Source of the DNA: Candidatus Hydrogenedentota bacterium
GTDB lineage: Bacteria > Hydrogenedentota > Hydrogenedentia > Hydrogenedentales > CAITNO01
Assembly (NCBI GenBank): GCA_012730045.1
Contig: JAAYBR010000059.1
Span: 1-55,480 of the forward strand
Direction: 5' to 3'
DNA: 55,480 nt
In this document: positions 55,450 through 55,480 of the stretch, one piece after another
Position numbering within the stretch: position 1 is the stretch's first letter
Layout of the letters: each line of letters starts with the position of its first letter
Notes under the pieces: model-generated
The model's database searches: none
Told to the model about the DNA's origin: nothing
Seen by the model: only the letters and a program-made list of their open reading frames with translations
Translations under genes and position numbers: made by a program

Positions 55450-55480
55450 CTTCCAGACCGGGGCCCGCGAAAGATTCGGA

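Overview
The window is a GC-rich (roughly two-thirds G+C) bacterial chromosome segment, densely coded, from a Gram-negative-type cell: it carries kdsB (LPS Kdo activation), a PilT-type ATPase, SecG, signal peptidase I and many Sec- or Tat-exported proteins. The exported set (Gfo/Idh/MocA oxidoreductase, FAD oxidoreductase, sulfatase, parallel beta-helix proteins, SGNH esterases, a GH36-like alpha-galactosidase, discoidin-like and HEAT modules, a PD40/c-heme protein) is typical of polysaccharide degraders of the Planctomycetes-Lentisphaerae-Hydrogenedentota kind. No rRNA or tRNA is present, so this placement is an inference from gene content.

Layout. 1-217: end of an unidentified, possibly transposase, ORF and a dispersed repeat. 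218-9397: CPBP protease plus FAD oxidoreductase (-), a secreted glycosidase-like protein, and a translationally coupled Gfo/Idh/MocA-HEAT pair (+). 9398-10240: repeat-rich spacer. 10241-17142: housekeeping run tpiA-secG, terminator, murA-hisD-hisC-HAD phosphatase-metallophosphoesterase. 17146-20634 (-): kdsB-pyrG-coiled-coil membrane protein. 20855-21940: pilT-type gene. 21982-26697 (-): beta-helix protein, SGNH esterase, four-helix/zinc-finger protein, a 37-residue membrane protein and a secreted O-methyltransferase. 26874-28328: sulfatase, back to back with the beta-helix promoter. 28380-28467: a 33-bp perfect inverted repeat. 28619-35142: addB-addA recombination nuclease/helicase.

35143-36668 is an AT-rich island of clearly different composition holding a small unknown gene and a Clp-fold SDH-type serine protease; it is my best candidate for an undescribed two-gene system. 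36669-38425 (-): ECF sigma factor and overlapping membrane anti-sigma candidate. 38721-42325: recO-lepA-signal peptidase I. 42478-44021: a membrane protein and an exported alpha/beta hydrolase behind a consensus sigma70 promoter. 44033-50302 (-): a three-gene exported carbohydrate operon (alpha-galactosidase, propeller/alpha-alpha-barrel protein, beta-helix protein). 50370-55131: radical SAM/SPASM protein (-), membrane-anchored SGNH protein (+), and a secreted PD40 plus two c-heme protein resembling hydrazine synthase alpha-type proteins (-). The window ends in a cluster of REP-like hairpins related to those at 9461-9503.

Nine good sigma70-type promoters (TTGnnn, 17-18 bp, TAnnnT-like) can be read by eye in the spacers, and they define the transcription units described above. 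Gene starts were chosen by Shine-Dalgarno spacing, stop/start overlaps and signal peptides. Domain names come from motif recognition, not from a database search.
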